Shown here one piece after another: positions 1-7,698 of a DNA stretch of 64,000 nucleotides. The translations under genes and the position numbers were made by a program. The notes beneath the pieces are model-generated. The model was not told where the DNA came from. It did not search any database and saw nothing but the letters and a program-made list of their open reading frames with translations. This stretch comes from Olsenella urininfantis (GTDB lineage: Bacteria; Actinomycetota; Coriobacteriia; Coriobacteriales; Atopobiaceae), in contig NZ_LT732540.1 of the NCBI RefSeq assembly GCF_900155635.1, positions 1,420,003 to 1,484,002 on the forward strand. The letters run 5' to 3'. Each line of letters starts with the position of its first letter. Position 1 is the first letter of the stretch.

Positions 1-758
1 ACGACGACATCGCCGACGAGGGCGAGCTGAGGCGTGGCATGCCCTGCCTGCATCGCAGCGACGGCACGGGGATCGCCGTCAACGTGGGCGACCTCGCCCT
101 GGTCTGCGTCCAGACGCTGGTGCTGCGTGACGAGACCCTGCCCCCCGACCTTCGCCTCCGCCTGGTGGACAGGCTCCTCTCCATGGAGGAGCGCACCCTT
201 GAGGGCCAGGCGCTCGACCTGGGGTGGGTGCGGGACGGCCGCTGGGACGTGAGCAGCACCGAGTACCTCACCATGGCGGCCCACAAGACCGGCTTCTACT
301 CTGCGGCAGTCCCGCTTGCCGTGGGCGCCCTCTGCGGCGACGCCAGCCCCGGGCAGGTCGAGGACCTCTCCGCCTTCGGCATGGCCGCAGGGCTCGCCTT
401 CCAGCTGCAAGACGACCTTCTCAACCTGGTGGGTGACGCAACGGCCCAGGGCAAGGACTTCCGAAGCGACATAACCGAGGGCAAGCGCACCCTCGTGGCC
501 TGCCATGCCCTCGAGCACCTGGGTGCGGATGCCCGAGAGGAGCTCGTCTCGATCCTCTCGGCGCACAGCAGCGCCGAGGCCCCGCTCGCCCGGGCCGCCG
601 AGCTCATGGAGGCCGCCGGCTCTATAGACTTTGCACGAGGCTACGCCCAGAGCCTGGCGGACGACGCCAAGGAGCGGCTGGGCGGGGCAGACATCACGGA
701 GGGGTCGCGCGAGCTGCTCCTCTCCATGACCGACTACTTCATTGGCAGAAGCAGCTAG
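1..758 (+). CDS. Polyprenyl diphosphate synthase, 3' part (cut by left edge)
   Basis: This is a trans-isoprenyl diphosphate synthase, which adds isopentenyl diphosphate to an allylic diphosphate in the cytoplasm to supply quinone or lipid-carrier precursors. The frame is open from base 3 and starts inside the first aspartate-rich motif (DDIAD, 3-17). The second, QDDLLNLVGD, is at 408-437 and is followed by GKDFRSDITEGKRTL; both bind the magnesium-diphosphate substrates. About 251 residues are visible, so roughly 80-90 N-terminal residues of a usual 300-350 aa enzyme lie outside the window. The ATG at 39 is internal, because the DDxxD motif lies upstream of it. Chain length (FPP, GGPP or longer) cannot be told from this part. 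It ends 29 bp before the next gene and may share its transcript. Confidence 0.9.
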   Translation, partial: DDIADEGELRRGMPCLHRSDGTGIAVNVGDLALVCVQTLVLRDETLPPDLRLRLVDRLLSMEERTLEGQALDLGWVRDGRWDVSSTEYLTMAAHKTGFYSAAVPLAVGALCGDASPGQVEDLSAFGMAAGLAFQLQDDLLNLVGDATAQGKDFRSDITEGKRTLVACHALEHLGADAREELVSILSAHSSAEAPLARAAELMEAAGSIDFARGYAQSLADDAKERLGGADITEGSRELLLSMTDYFIGRSS

Positions 759-787
759 CGGCTGCCATAAGGACGCTGGGAGAGCAG

Positions 788-1699
788 ATGGACCCAATCA
801 GAGAGGGTGCGACGGGCGCCGCGGTGGAGGACATCCAGGAGCGCCTGGAGGCCCAGGGCTTCGAGATTGACGCCCGCGAGACGGAAGAGGGCCGCTTTGG
901 CGGCTCTACCGCCCAGGCCGTGGCGAAGTTCCGCCTAGAGCACGGGCTGACCCTGGGCACGGAGGTCGACTCCGCAAGCTGGGCAGCCCTCGTGGATGCC
1001 GGCTACCAGATGGGAGACCGCACGCTTTACCTGCGCCTTCCCAACTTCCACGGCAACGACGTGCTGCAGCTGCAGAGGTGCCTGAACATCCTGGGCTTCT
1101 CCTGCGGCGAGCCCGACGCCTGCTACGGGGTCTACACCGAGGCCGCCGTCAAGCAGTTCCAAGAGAGCCAGGGCATGCTGGCGGACGGAATGGCCTTCCA
1201 GGACACCTTCGATGCCATAGAGCGCCTGCACCACGTGTGGACGGGCAAGCCCGCGGCCGGGCCCCACCCCATGGGCGGCATGGGCTTCGCCCGAGCGGCA
1301 GGCGTGCTGGAGAGCACCCAGATGTCCATCACCGCGGAGGACCCCATCAGCCGAAACGTTGCAGGCCGCATCTGGAACCTCGCCTCGGCAACCAGCGAGA
1401 AGAGCGGGCTTGACCTGGTGGACAACGTTGCCAGCGCCCGTCCGGACGACCAGCTCGTGCTGGTGCTTGCCTCCTCCCCCCTGTCCGAGGACAGCAAGAT
1501 GTCAAACCTCAGCACCGACGACATAGACTCCCTGCCCCAGCGCCTGCGCACCGTATGCGAGGGCTCCTGCGAGAGGCCCCCCATCGTGCGCCTGGAGCTC
1601 CCCCTGGGCCTCAACTACGACGGCACCTTCACCACGGGCGACGCCCAGACCTTTGCCGTCATGCTGCTGGACGCCGTCTGCTCGGCCTTTGACCTCTAG
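788..1699 (+). CDS. Peptidoglycan-binding domain protein (two PG_binding_1-like repeats)
   Basis: A 303 aa protein with two N-terminal peptidoglycan-binding repeats, about residues 1-70 and 78-140. Each has the family pattern of a hydrophobic stretch, a Q.RL..LG segment and a later A[VA]..FQ-type helix (KFRLEHGL, KQFQESQGM). The C-terminal half (about 160-303) is not recognised. It has an alternating hydrophobic segment (LVLVLASS) that could be a degenerate Amidase_3-like fold, but I do not see the zinc ligands of an active amidase. No signal peptide is visible, which is odd for a wall binder. The start is ATG with a GGGAGAG ribosome binding site at 779-785. It lies 12 bp before the response regulator gene and is probably co-transcribed with it. 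Confidence 0.8.
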   Translation: MDPIREGATGAAVEDIQERLEAQGFEIDARETEEGRFGGSTAQAVAKFRLEHGLTLGTEVDSASWAALVDAGYQMGDRTLYLRLPNFHGNDVLQLQRCLNILGFSCGEPDACYGVYTEAAVKQFQESQGMLADGMAFQDTFDAIERLHHVWTGKPAAGPHPMGGMGFARAAGVLESTQMSITAEDPISRNVAGRIWNLASATSEKSGLDLVDNVASARPDDQLVLVLASSPLSEDSKMSNLSTDDIDSLPQRLRTVCEGSCERPPIVRLELPLGLNYDGTFTTGDAQTFAVMLLDAVCSAFDL

Positions 1700-1711
1700 G
1701 GCGGGACTGCG

Positions 1712-2401
1712 GTGCTTGGCCCCAAGGCGCGCATACTCCTGGTGGAGGACGACCCCGGCATAGTGACCACCCTGGGCGAGCTCCTGGGCGCGGAGGGCTA
1801 TGCCATGTGTCATGCCGCGACGCAGCGGGAGGCGGTGGACCTCCTGGGGCAGCAGGCCTTCGACCTCGCCCTAGTGGACGTCACCCTTGCCGAGGGCAAC
1901 GGCTTCGCCGTCTGCAGGGCCGCCAAGGACCTCTCGCCGCAGACCGCCGTGGTCTTCGTGACCGCCTCGGACGACGAGCTCAACACCGTCTGCGGGCTCT
2001 CTCTCGGCGCAGACGACTACATCGCCAAGCCCTTCCGCCCCCGCGAGCTCCTGGCCCGCATAGAGGCCGTTCTCAGGCGCACGCACCATGTGGCGCGCTC
2101 GCTGGGGCTGGGGTCGCTCGAGATCGACCTCGAGCGCGGCCGGGTGGTGCTGGAAGGACGCGAGCTGGCCCTCTCCGCCGTCGAGTACCGTCTCCTGCTG
2201 CTCTTTGCCACGCACGCCGGCGGGATAGTGACCCGCGACGCCATGCGCGAGGCGCTCTGGGAGAACGCCGGGAGCTACATTGAGGACAACACGCTCTCCG
2301 TCTACGTCAAGCGCCTGCGCGAACGCCTGGCCGAGGGCGACCCCGCCCGCACCCCCCGCATAGAGACGGTGCGCGGCATGGGGTACCGCCTGCACGAGTA
2401 G
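1712..2401 (+). CDS. OmpR/PhoB-family response regulator
   Basis: DNA-binding response regulator of a two-component system. The receiver domain is at about residues 7-120, with acidic pocket D13/D14, phospho-acceptor D56 (LALVDV), the T/S switch in VFVTAS and conserved K107 (DDYIAKPFRP). A winged-helix effector domain fills residues 130-229 and ends with the typical TVRGMGYRLHE. The start is GTG at 1712; 229 aa is the normal size. The cognate kinase starts 16 bp downstream, and an ABC exporter follows. This is the arrangement of BceRS- or VanRS-like systems that control antimicrobial-peptide or envelope-stress exporters, so regulation of the downstream exporter is the likely role (inference). 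Confidence 0.92.
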   Translation: MLGPKARILLVEDDPGIVTTLGELLGAEGYAMCHAATQREAVDLLGQQAFDLALVDVTLAEGNGFAVCRAAKDLSPQTAVVFVTASDDELNTVCGLSLGADDYIAKPFRPRELLARIEAVLRRTHHVARSLGLGSLEIDLERGRVVLEGRELALSAVEYRLLLLFATHAGGIVTRDAMREALWENAGSYIEDNTLSVYVKRLRERLAEGDPARTPRIETVRGMGYRLHE

Positions 2402-2417
2402 CCGAGAGGAGCGCGGC

Positions 2418-3470
2418 GTGCTGTTCAGGAACCGGCAGCTTCTCCTCCTCGCCCTGGGATGCGTCGCGACGTGCGCTGTGGCAGGCCTTTGCGCCTGGCG
2501 CTTCTCGGGTCCCGCTGCCGCCGGCTGGGCGCTCGCCGGCAGCGCTGGCGCCTCCCTGCTCTACCTGGCCTCCACCATCTCCCGGCTGCGTGACATAGCA
2601 CGGCTCGCCAAGCGCATGGACGACGCCCTGAGCGAGAGCGGCCCCCTCTCGCTGGACGACATGCGCGAGGGGGAGCTGGCCGTCCTCGCCAGCCACAGCG
2701 AGAAGGCGCTGCTGCGCCTCAGGCTGGCAAACGAGAACCTCGAGGCAGAGAAGCGCAGCCTGGCGGACTCCCTGGCGGACATCTCCCACCAGCTGAGAAC
2801 CCCGCTCACATCCCTAGGACTCGACCTGGAGCTGCTGCGCCGCCAGACCAGCGACCGCGAGCAGCTGGAGCGCCTGCGCAGGAGCGAGGCCTCTCTCGAG
2901 CGCACGCAGTGGCTGGTCTCGGCACTGCTCAAGCTGGCCCGCATCGACGCCGGCGTGGTCAGGCTCACCCAGACGCCGCTTGACGCGGCGGCCCTTGTGA
3001 GGGAGGCCTTCGCGCCCCTTGCCGTCCCCTACGACATGGCGGGGGTCGGCTTCTCCTGCCACGCCAGCGCACCCGAAGGCGGCAAGCGCCAGGCACCCGG
3101 CTTCCTGGGCGACGGCGCATGGTCACGAGAGGCCATCGGCAACATACTCAAGAACTGCCTGGAGCACACTCCGCGCGGGGGGCTTGTGCAGGCCAGCGTG
3201 AGCGAGGACGCCCTCGCCTGCCGCATTCGCATACAGGACAGCGGGGACGGCATTGCCGAGGAGGACCTTCCCCACATCTTCGAGCGCTTCTGGCATGGGC
3301 GCGGCGGCAGCTCGTCTGACCCCAACCCCAGCGGCGTGGGCATCGGCCTCTCGCTCGCACGCGCGCTGGTGGTGGCCCAGGGCGGGCAAATCAGGGCAGC
3401 GAACATTCTGGTGGATGGGCGGGTGGCGGGTGCCTGCTTCGAGATCGTCTTCTTCAAGGCCACGGTCTAG
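2418..3470 (+). CDS. Membrane sensor histidine kinase
   Basis: Sensor kinase, 350 aa. Two hydrophobic segments (about residues 7-27 and 33-53) anchor it with almost no loop between them, so it has no real extracellular sensor domain. This resembles intramembrane-sensing kinases that read the state of a partner transporter. The HisKA box is DISHQLRTPLTS with phospho-accepting H124. The ATPase domain shows the N box (NILKNCLEHTP), G1 (DSGDGI) and G2 (GVGIGLSLA). The start is GTG with GAGAGGA 7 bp upstream. The gene forms an operon with the preceding regulator; 230 bp with two large palindromes separates it from the ABC transporter genes. Confidence 0.92.
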   Translation: MLFRNRQLLLLALGCVATCAVAGLCAWRFSGPAAAGWALAGSAGASLLYLASTISRLRDIARLAKRMDDALSESGPLSLDDMREGELAVLASHSEKALLRLRLANENLEAEKRSLADSLADISHQLRTPLTSLGLDLELLRRQTSDREQLERLRRSEASLERTQWLVSALLKLARIDAGVVRLTQTPLDAAALVREAFAPLAVPYDMAGVGFSCHASAPEGGKRQAPGFLGDGAWSREAIGNILKNCLEHTPRGGLVQASVSEDALACRIRIQDSGDGIAEEDLPHIFERFWHGRGGSSSDPNPSGVGIGLSLARALVVAQGGQIRAANILVDGRVAGACFEIVFFKATV

Positions 3471-3504
3471 CGCCGCCGCCCCTCTCGCCCCTCTCGCATA
3501 CCCG

Positions 3505-3570
3505 CCATCTTGCTTTTTGCCGCAGATTCCATGGCATAAGGGGCCAAATCTGAGGCGAAAAACAAGATGG
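3505..3570. repeat. 66-bp imperfect palindrome with about 24-nt arms
   Basis: The left arm starts CCATCTTG and ends GCAGATT (3505-3528). The right arm (3547-3570) is its near-perfect reverse complement, starting AATCTGAG and ending CAAGATGG, with an 18-nt loop. The A- and T-rich tracts inside the arms could also let it work as a terminator for the kinase transcript, but there is no terminal T-run. It could be an intergenic repeat or an operator for the exporter. I saw no second copy in the window. Confidence 0.75.
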
Positions 3571-3590
3571 ACCGCATGGGAGGTTGCCAA

Positions 3591-3627
3591 CATGACCAGG
3601 TGACAAAAGAGTCACCTCCTGGTCATG
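3591..3627. promoter_or_regulatory. Palindrome upstream of exporter operon (candidate operator or leader hairpin)
   Basis: The arms CATGACCAGG-TGAC (3591-3604) and GTCACCTCCTGGTCATG (3611-3627) pair fully except for a 3-nt bulge, around a 6-nt loop. It lies 74 bp before the ABC ATPase start. No T-run follows, so a plain terminator is unlikely. A binding site for the neighbouring response regulator is possible but unproven, since OmpR-type sites are usually direct repeats. Confidence 0.45.
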
Positions 3628-3700
3628 CCCTGGCAAGACGCCCATAGCAGGATGATGATGACAGGGGTTTCATCCCACAGGCGCTACCAAAGGGGCTGCC

Positions 3701-4381
3701 ATGGACATCATCTCGGTTGAGCACCTCAGCAAGGAGTACCGCGAGGGAGAGGGGGTAGTGCGCGCCCTCGACGACGTGAGCCTGACCATCGGCCAGGGCG
3801 AGTTCCTTGCCATCATCGGCTCATCCGGCTCGGGCAAGTCAACCCTCCTGCACCTCATGGGCGGCGTGGACCGCCCCAGCTCGGGAACCGTGCGCGTGAA
3901 CGGCGAGGACATCTACCAGCGTAGCGACGAGCAGCTGGCCGTGTTTCGCCGCCGCGAGGTTGGGCTGGTGTACCAGTTCTACAACCTCATCCCCGTGCTG
4001 GACGTGGTGGAGAACATCACCCTTCCCGCCCGCCTGGACGGGCAGGAGGTCAACGAGAGGCGCCTGGCGTCCATGCTTCGCTCGCTGGGCCTGGAGAGGC
4101 AGGAGCACCTCCTGCCCAACCAGCTCTCCGGCGGCCAGCAGCAGCGCGTTGCCATCGGCCGTGCATTGCTCAACAGCCCCTCCATCGTGCTGGCGGACGA
4201 GCCCACCGGAAACCTGGACAGCAAGAACTCGGCCGAGATCATGTCCCTGCTGCGCGCGTCCAACAGAGACCTCAGGCAGACCCTGGTGGTCATCACCCAC
4301 GACGAGAACGTGGCCCTCATGGCCGACCGCGTTGTCGCCATCGAGGACGGGCGCATCGTCTCCGACGAGAGGAGGGCATGA
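3701..4381 (+). CDS. ABC transporter ATP-binding protein (LolD/MacB type)
   Basis: ATPase subunit of an exporter of the LolCDE/MacB/BceAB class, 226 aa. Walker A is GSSGSGKST (residues 40-48), the Q-loop is at YQFYNLIPVL, the signature is LSGGQQQRVAIGRAL, Walker B with catalytic Glu is IVLADEPTGNLD, and the switch His is in VITHDENVA. The NLIPVLDVVENI segment is typical of this subfamily. The start is ATG. Its stop overlaps the permease start (ATGA), so the two are translationally coupled. Substrate is unknown; the adjacent two-component system suggests peptide antibiotic or envelope stress (inference). Confidence 0.93.
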   Translation: MDIISVEHLSKEYREGEGVVRALDDVSLTIGQGEFLAIIGSSGSGKSTLLHLMGGVDRPSSGTVRVNGEDIYQRSDEQLAVFRRREVGLVYQFYNLIPVLDVVENITLPARLDGQEVNERRLASMLRSLGLERQEHLLPNQLSGGQQQRVAIGRALLNSPSIVLADEPTGNLDSKNSAEIMSLLRASNRDLRQTLVVITHDENVALMADRVVAIEDGRIVSDERRA

Positions 4382-7227
4382 TGGCCGGCATACTCTCGCG
4401 CTTCACGCTTCGCTCGCTCAGGCGCAACCGCACGCGGACGATCGTCTCGATCGTAGGCATCGTGCTCTCGTGCGCCCTCATAACGGCGGTCTTCACCACG
4501 GTGAGCAGCCTCGAGAAGGCCATGGAGAGGGCCACCGTCCTGACCGAGGGCAGCTGGACCGCCTTCGCCCTGCAGGAGGGCGAGGCCGACCTTGACCCGC
4601 TGCGGGCAGACGAGCGGGTGGGGGCCATCTCGGTTGCGCGCGAGCTGGGAGAGGCGAAGCTGGGAGAGATGCAGGAGGCCCACCTGGGAAGTTGGCTTGC
4701 CCTGCGCGAGCTTCCCGTTGCGGCAGGCGGTGCCAACGAGGAGGCGCAGAGGCTCTCGGTTCCCCTCAAGCTCAGCGAGGGCAGGCTGCCCACGGCCGAG
4801 GGCGAGCTGGTCCTCTCGTCCAGCATGCGCGGCCTCAAGCCCGAGGGAGGCGGCGTCCGCGCGGACGAGCCCCTGGCCCTTGGCTCCCGGCTCGAGCTTG
4901 ACCTGGGGCGTCGGACGCGTGACGGCAGGGTCGTCTCGAGCCTGAGCGATACCATCCTGGCGCGCGATCACGACGACCCGGAATTTGTCTCTGTTGAGGA
5001 TGACCAGCTTTCCCAGGTCCTGACCAGGAGCTACACGGTCGTGGGCTTCTACGAGACGGGCTACGGAGGGTTGGGCACAGACGTCGGCGCCTCCTACGAC
5101 GACCAGGTGGCCTTTGTGTCGCCAGGCGGCCCTGGCTCCCCCACGGCAAGCCTCGTCTGGGCCAGCGCCTCGGGCTTCTCCAACATCGACGAGCTTGAGT
5201 CCTGGGCGAAGGGTGCCCTGGGAAACGACGTCTACCTGCACAACAACCTTCTTCGCTACCAGGGCGTCTATGGCACGGGCGTGGTCTGGAAGGCGCTCTG
5301 GGAGTTTGCCGCCACCCTTGCCTGCGTCATCGCCGTGGCCTCCGTCTCGCTCATCTACAACGCCTTTGCCATCTCCGTGGCCGAGAGGACCCGCCAGTTT
5401 GGCCTGCTCTCCTCCATGGGGGCGTCACGCCGCCAGCTGAGGCGCGCCGTGTTCGGAGAGGCGCTGGCACTGGGACTGGTGGGCATACCCCTGGGCGTTC
5501 TCGTGGGCATCGCAGGCGTGGCGGTCACGCTCCGCTTCACGCAGGAGGGCTTCGACGCCCTGCTCAACGCCAAGGGCGTCATGGGGCTGCACGTGTCCGC
5601 GCCGGCCATCCTCGCCACCATTGCCTTCTCGCTGCTGGTGCTCGTGGTGAGCGCCTGGCTGCCGGCCCTGCGCGCCAGCCACGTGTCGGCGATCGACGCC
5701 ATCAGGCAGACCCAGGACGTGCACGTCTCGCGCGGACTTGCCCGCAGGCTGCGCGAGGGGCGGGCGGGCAAGGGCCCGTTTGGCATGCCGGGGATCCTCG
5801 CCAGGCGAAACCTCACGCGCAGCAGCTCGAAGGGGAGGGTCATCGTGGCCTCCTTGGCCGTGAGCGTTGCCCTCATGGTGACGGGAGGATACCTGGCGCA
5901 GTCCCTGAGCGTGATAGTCTCTGGCGGTGCGGGGGGAGTGGACGCGGCCGTGGGCGAGGCCGACCTCATCGTCAGCTACTACGGCCAGGGCGGCAGCGGC
6001 ACCCTGGCCGAGATGGATGGCTACCTGCGCGAGAGCCAACTGGTCTTCGACGCGGCACGCGGGGTGGAGGGTGCCAGCGACGTGCGCTCCTATCGCTCGT
6101 TCTCGACCGGCATCCTGCTGCCGCCCAACAGCCTGCGCACGGACCTGCGACCGGAGGGCGGAGCCGACGACGGCGTTGGCGGCCTGCAGGTTGCGGCAGA
6201 CGGGTCCGGAGCCGGCTGGGCGAACGTCGTCGTTCCCGACAGCGAAAGCTGGCGGCTCATCTGCGAGGCCGCGGGCGTGGACGAAAGCTCCGAGTCTATC
6301 GCGCTGAACCGCTTCACCAGCTACAACGAGGACGGCAGCAGCACGGTGAGCTCACCGCTCGCCACCAAGGGGGAGGCAGTCCTCGTCCTGGCCGAGCGCA
6401 GCGAGCAGAACCTGCGTCCCAGCCTCTCGCTGGACAGAGACGGCAAGCCCGTGGCGGTCTACTACCGTCCGGCACAGGGCGGCGACGAGGCCAAGGCGGA
6501 CAGGCACACGGTTCCCCTGGACGAGGTCAGCCAGCAGCAGGAGCCGCTGCGCGTGGCGGCCCTACTCGACGAGATGCCCGAGGGCCTCAGGTGGATGCAC
6601 GACAGCAGCAGCTTTCCCACCTACATAGTCTCGCCCAGCGCATACGAGCGAATCGCGGGCGTGATCTTCCCCAGCGCCGCACGCGTTGGCCTGAACGTCG
6701 CGGACTCCGGGCAGGCGGCCAAGAACCTCGACGAGGCGATGCGATCCGTGTCCCTCAGCGGCGACTATCATGTCGTGGACATCGCTGGAAACGCCCGCAG
6801 CACGCGACTGGCGCTTGAGACCATGACCCTGTTCTGTCTGCTCTTCTCGCTGATACTGGTGCTCATAGCAATAGCCAACGTGTTCAACACGCTCTCTAAC
6901 AGCATGCTGCTGCGCACGCGCGAGTTCGCCATGCTGAGGTCCGTGGGCATGGGGCCGTCGGCGTTCCGCCGCATGGTGGTGTGCGAGTGCGCAAGCTACG
7001 CCCTGCGCGGCCTGACCTGGGGGCTGGCGCTGGCCCTGACCGTCTCGTACTTCCTGTACCGCGCCACGGAGCTCGTGCAGCGGGGCATAGGCTTCAGCCT
7101 GCCCTGGGCGGCAATGGGGGCGGCGTGCCTGGCGTCCGCGGCGGTGCTGGGCACCTCGGTGGCGTTCGCCCTGCACAAGGGGCATGCGTCCAACGTGGTG
7201 GAGGCGCTGCGCACAGACGCCATCTAA
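4378..7227 (+). CDS. Large FtsX-like ABC transporter permease
   Basis: A 949 aa permease pairing with the ATPase whose stop codon it overlaps. It contains an N-terminal membrane anchor after a basic leader, a large extracytoplasmic region (about 45-290), a first FtsX-type membrane block (about 305-440: LACVIAVASVSLIYNAFAIS, then a RTRQFGLLSSMGASRRQ-like coupling helix), a second anchor near 480-500, a second extracytoplasmic domain (about 505-800) and a second FtsX block (about 815-940) with REFAMLRSVGMGPSAFRRM. This duplicated layout fits MacB/LolC-like exporters that move substrates by mechanotransmission. The paired coupling-helix motifs make the family firm; the substrate cannot be read from sequence. 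Confidence 0.9.
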   Translation: MMAGILSRFTLRSLRRNRTRTIVSIVGIVLSCALITAVFTTVSSLEKAMERATVLTEGSWTAFALQEGEADLDPLRADERVGAISVARELGEAKLGEMQEAHLGSWLALRELPVAAGGANEEAQRLSVPLKLSEGRLPTAEGELVLSSSMRGLKPEGGGVRADEPLALGSRLELDLGRRTRDGRVVSSLSDTILARDHDDPEFVSVEDDQLSQVLTRSYTVVGFYETGYGGLGTDVGASYDDQVAFVSPGGPGSPTASLVWASASGFSNIDELESWAKGALGNDVYLHNNLLRYQGVYGTGVVWKALWEFAATLACVIAVASVSLIYNAFAISVAERTRQFGLLSSMGASRRQLRRAVFGEALALGLVGIPLGVLVGIAGVAVTLRFTQEGFDALLNAKGVMGLHVSAPAILATIAFSLLVLVVSAWLPALRASHVSAIDAIRQTQDVHVSRGLARRLREGRAGKGPFGMPGILARRNLTRSSSKGRVIVASLAVSVALMVTGGYLAQSLSVIVSGGAGGVDAAVGEADLIVSYYGQGGSGTLAEMDGYLRESQLVFDAARGVEGASDVRSYRSFSTGILLPPNSLRTDLRPEGGADDGVGGLQVAADGSGAGWANVVVPDSESWRLICEAAGVDESSESIALNRFTSYNEDGSSTVSSPLATKGEAVLVLAERSEQNLRPSLSLDRDGKPVAVYYRPAQGGDEAKADRHTVPLDEVSQQQEPLRVAALLDEMPEGLRWMHDSSSFPTYIVSPSAYERIAGVIFPSAARVGLNVADSGQAAKNLDEAMRSVSLSGDYHVVDIAGNARSTRLALETMTLFCLLFSLILVLIAIANVFNTLSNSMLLRTREFAMLRSVGMGPSAFRRMVVCECASYALRGLTWGLALALTVSYFLYRATELVQRGIGFSLPWAAMGAACLASAAVLGTSVAFALHKGHASNVVEALRTDAI

Positions 7228-7325
7228 CTGCGGGGAAAGCTCGTCTTGGCCCTAGCCGTCACGGGACTCAAGATGGGTTCCCGGGCTAACGAAGGCTCAA
7301 AGAGGGCCATGGCATTCTCTTAGGC

Positions 7326-7353
7326 TGTCAGAACGGATTTCTCCTGCTACACT
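7326..7353 (+). promoter_or_regulatory. Candidate promoter for tRNA-Gln
   Basis: TGTCAG at 7326-7331 and an extended -10 (TGC-TACACT, -10 hexamer 7348-7353) with a 16-bp spacer would start transcription about 40 bp before the tRNA. The -35 match is weak. Confidence 0.35.
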
Positions 7354-7400
7354 ATGCCTGCTTGGCTGAGGCCACCTCCGGCCCAGCGCGGTGATCGCAC

Positions 7401-7475
7401 TGGGGTATCGTCCAATGGTTAGGACACGGGTTTTTGGTGCCTGGAATGTGGGTTCGAGTCCTACTACCCCAGCCA
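7401..7475 (+). tRNA. tRNA-Gln (anticodon TTG)
   Basis: A complete cloverleaf. The acceptor stem TGGGGTA (7401-7407) pairs with TACCCCA (7465-7471), the D-arm is GTCC/GGAC, the anticodon loop TTTTGGT carries TTG, and the T-arm is GTGGG-TTCGAGT-CCTAC. The 3' CCA is encoded (7473-7475). It reads CAA codons. A strong terminator follows directly, so it forms its own short transcript. Confidence 0.95.
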
Positions 7476-7486
7476 CAGCACAGCAT

Positions 7487-7520
7487 GCCGCCTGGCCGTG
7501 CGCCAGGCGGCTTTTCTCTT
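7487..7520 (+). terminator. Rho-independent terminator after tRNA-Gln
   Basis: A GCCGCCTGGC/GCCAGGCGGC stem (7487-7511) with a short loop is followed by CTTTTCTCTT. Confidence 0.85.
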
Positions 7521-7574
7521 GCACGACCGTTTGCGGGCCCTTGTCGCCACACCCCGTAAAGACGATTTGAGGGC

Positions 7575-7603
7575 GGTTCAAAGGCCGATGGCTGCGCTAT
7601 GAT
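7575..7603 (+). promoter_or_regulatory. Candidate promoter for glmU-prs
   Basis: A good -10 (TATGAT, 7598-7603) lies 17 bp after a weak -35 (GGTTCA, 7575-7580), about 95 bp before the glmU start. Confidence 0.4.
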
Positions 7604-7698
7604 GGAGAAGGTATGCCTCCCCTGGCCCATGTCGGGGCGTGAGCTGCCGGCAAGTCATCTGGGACGAACAAGGCTCACACATACACTGGAGGCCATAC

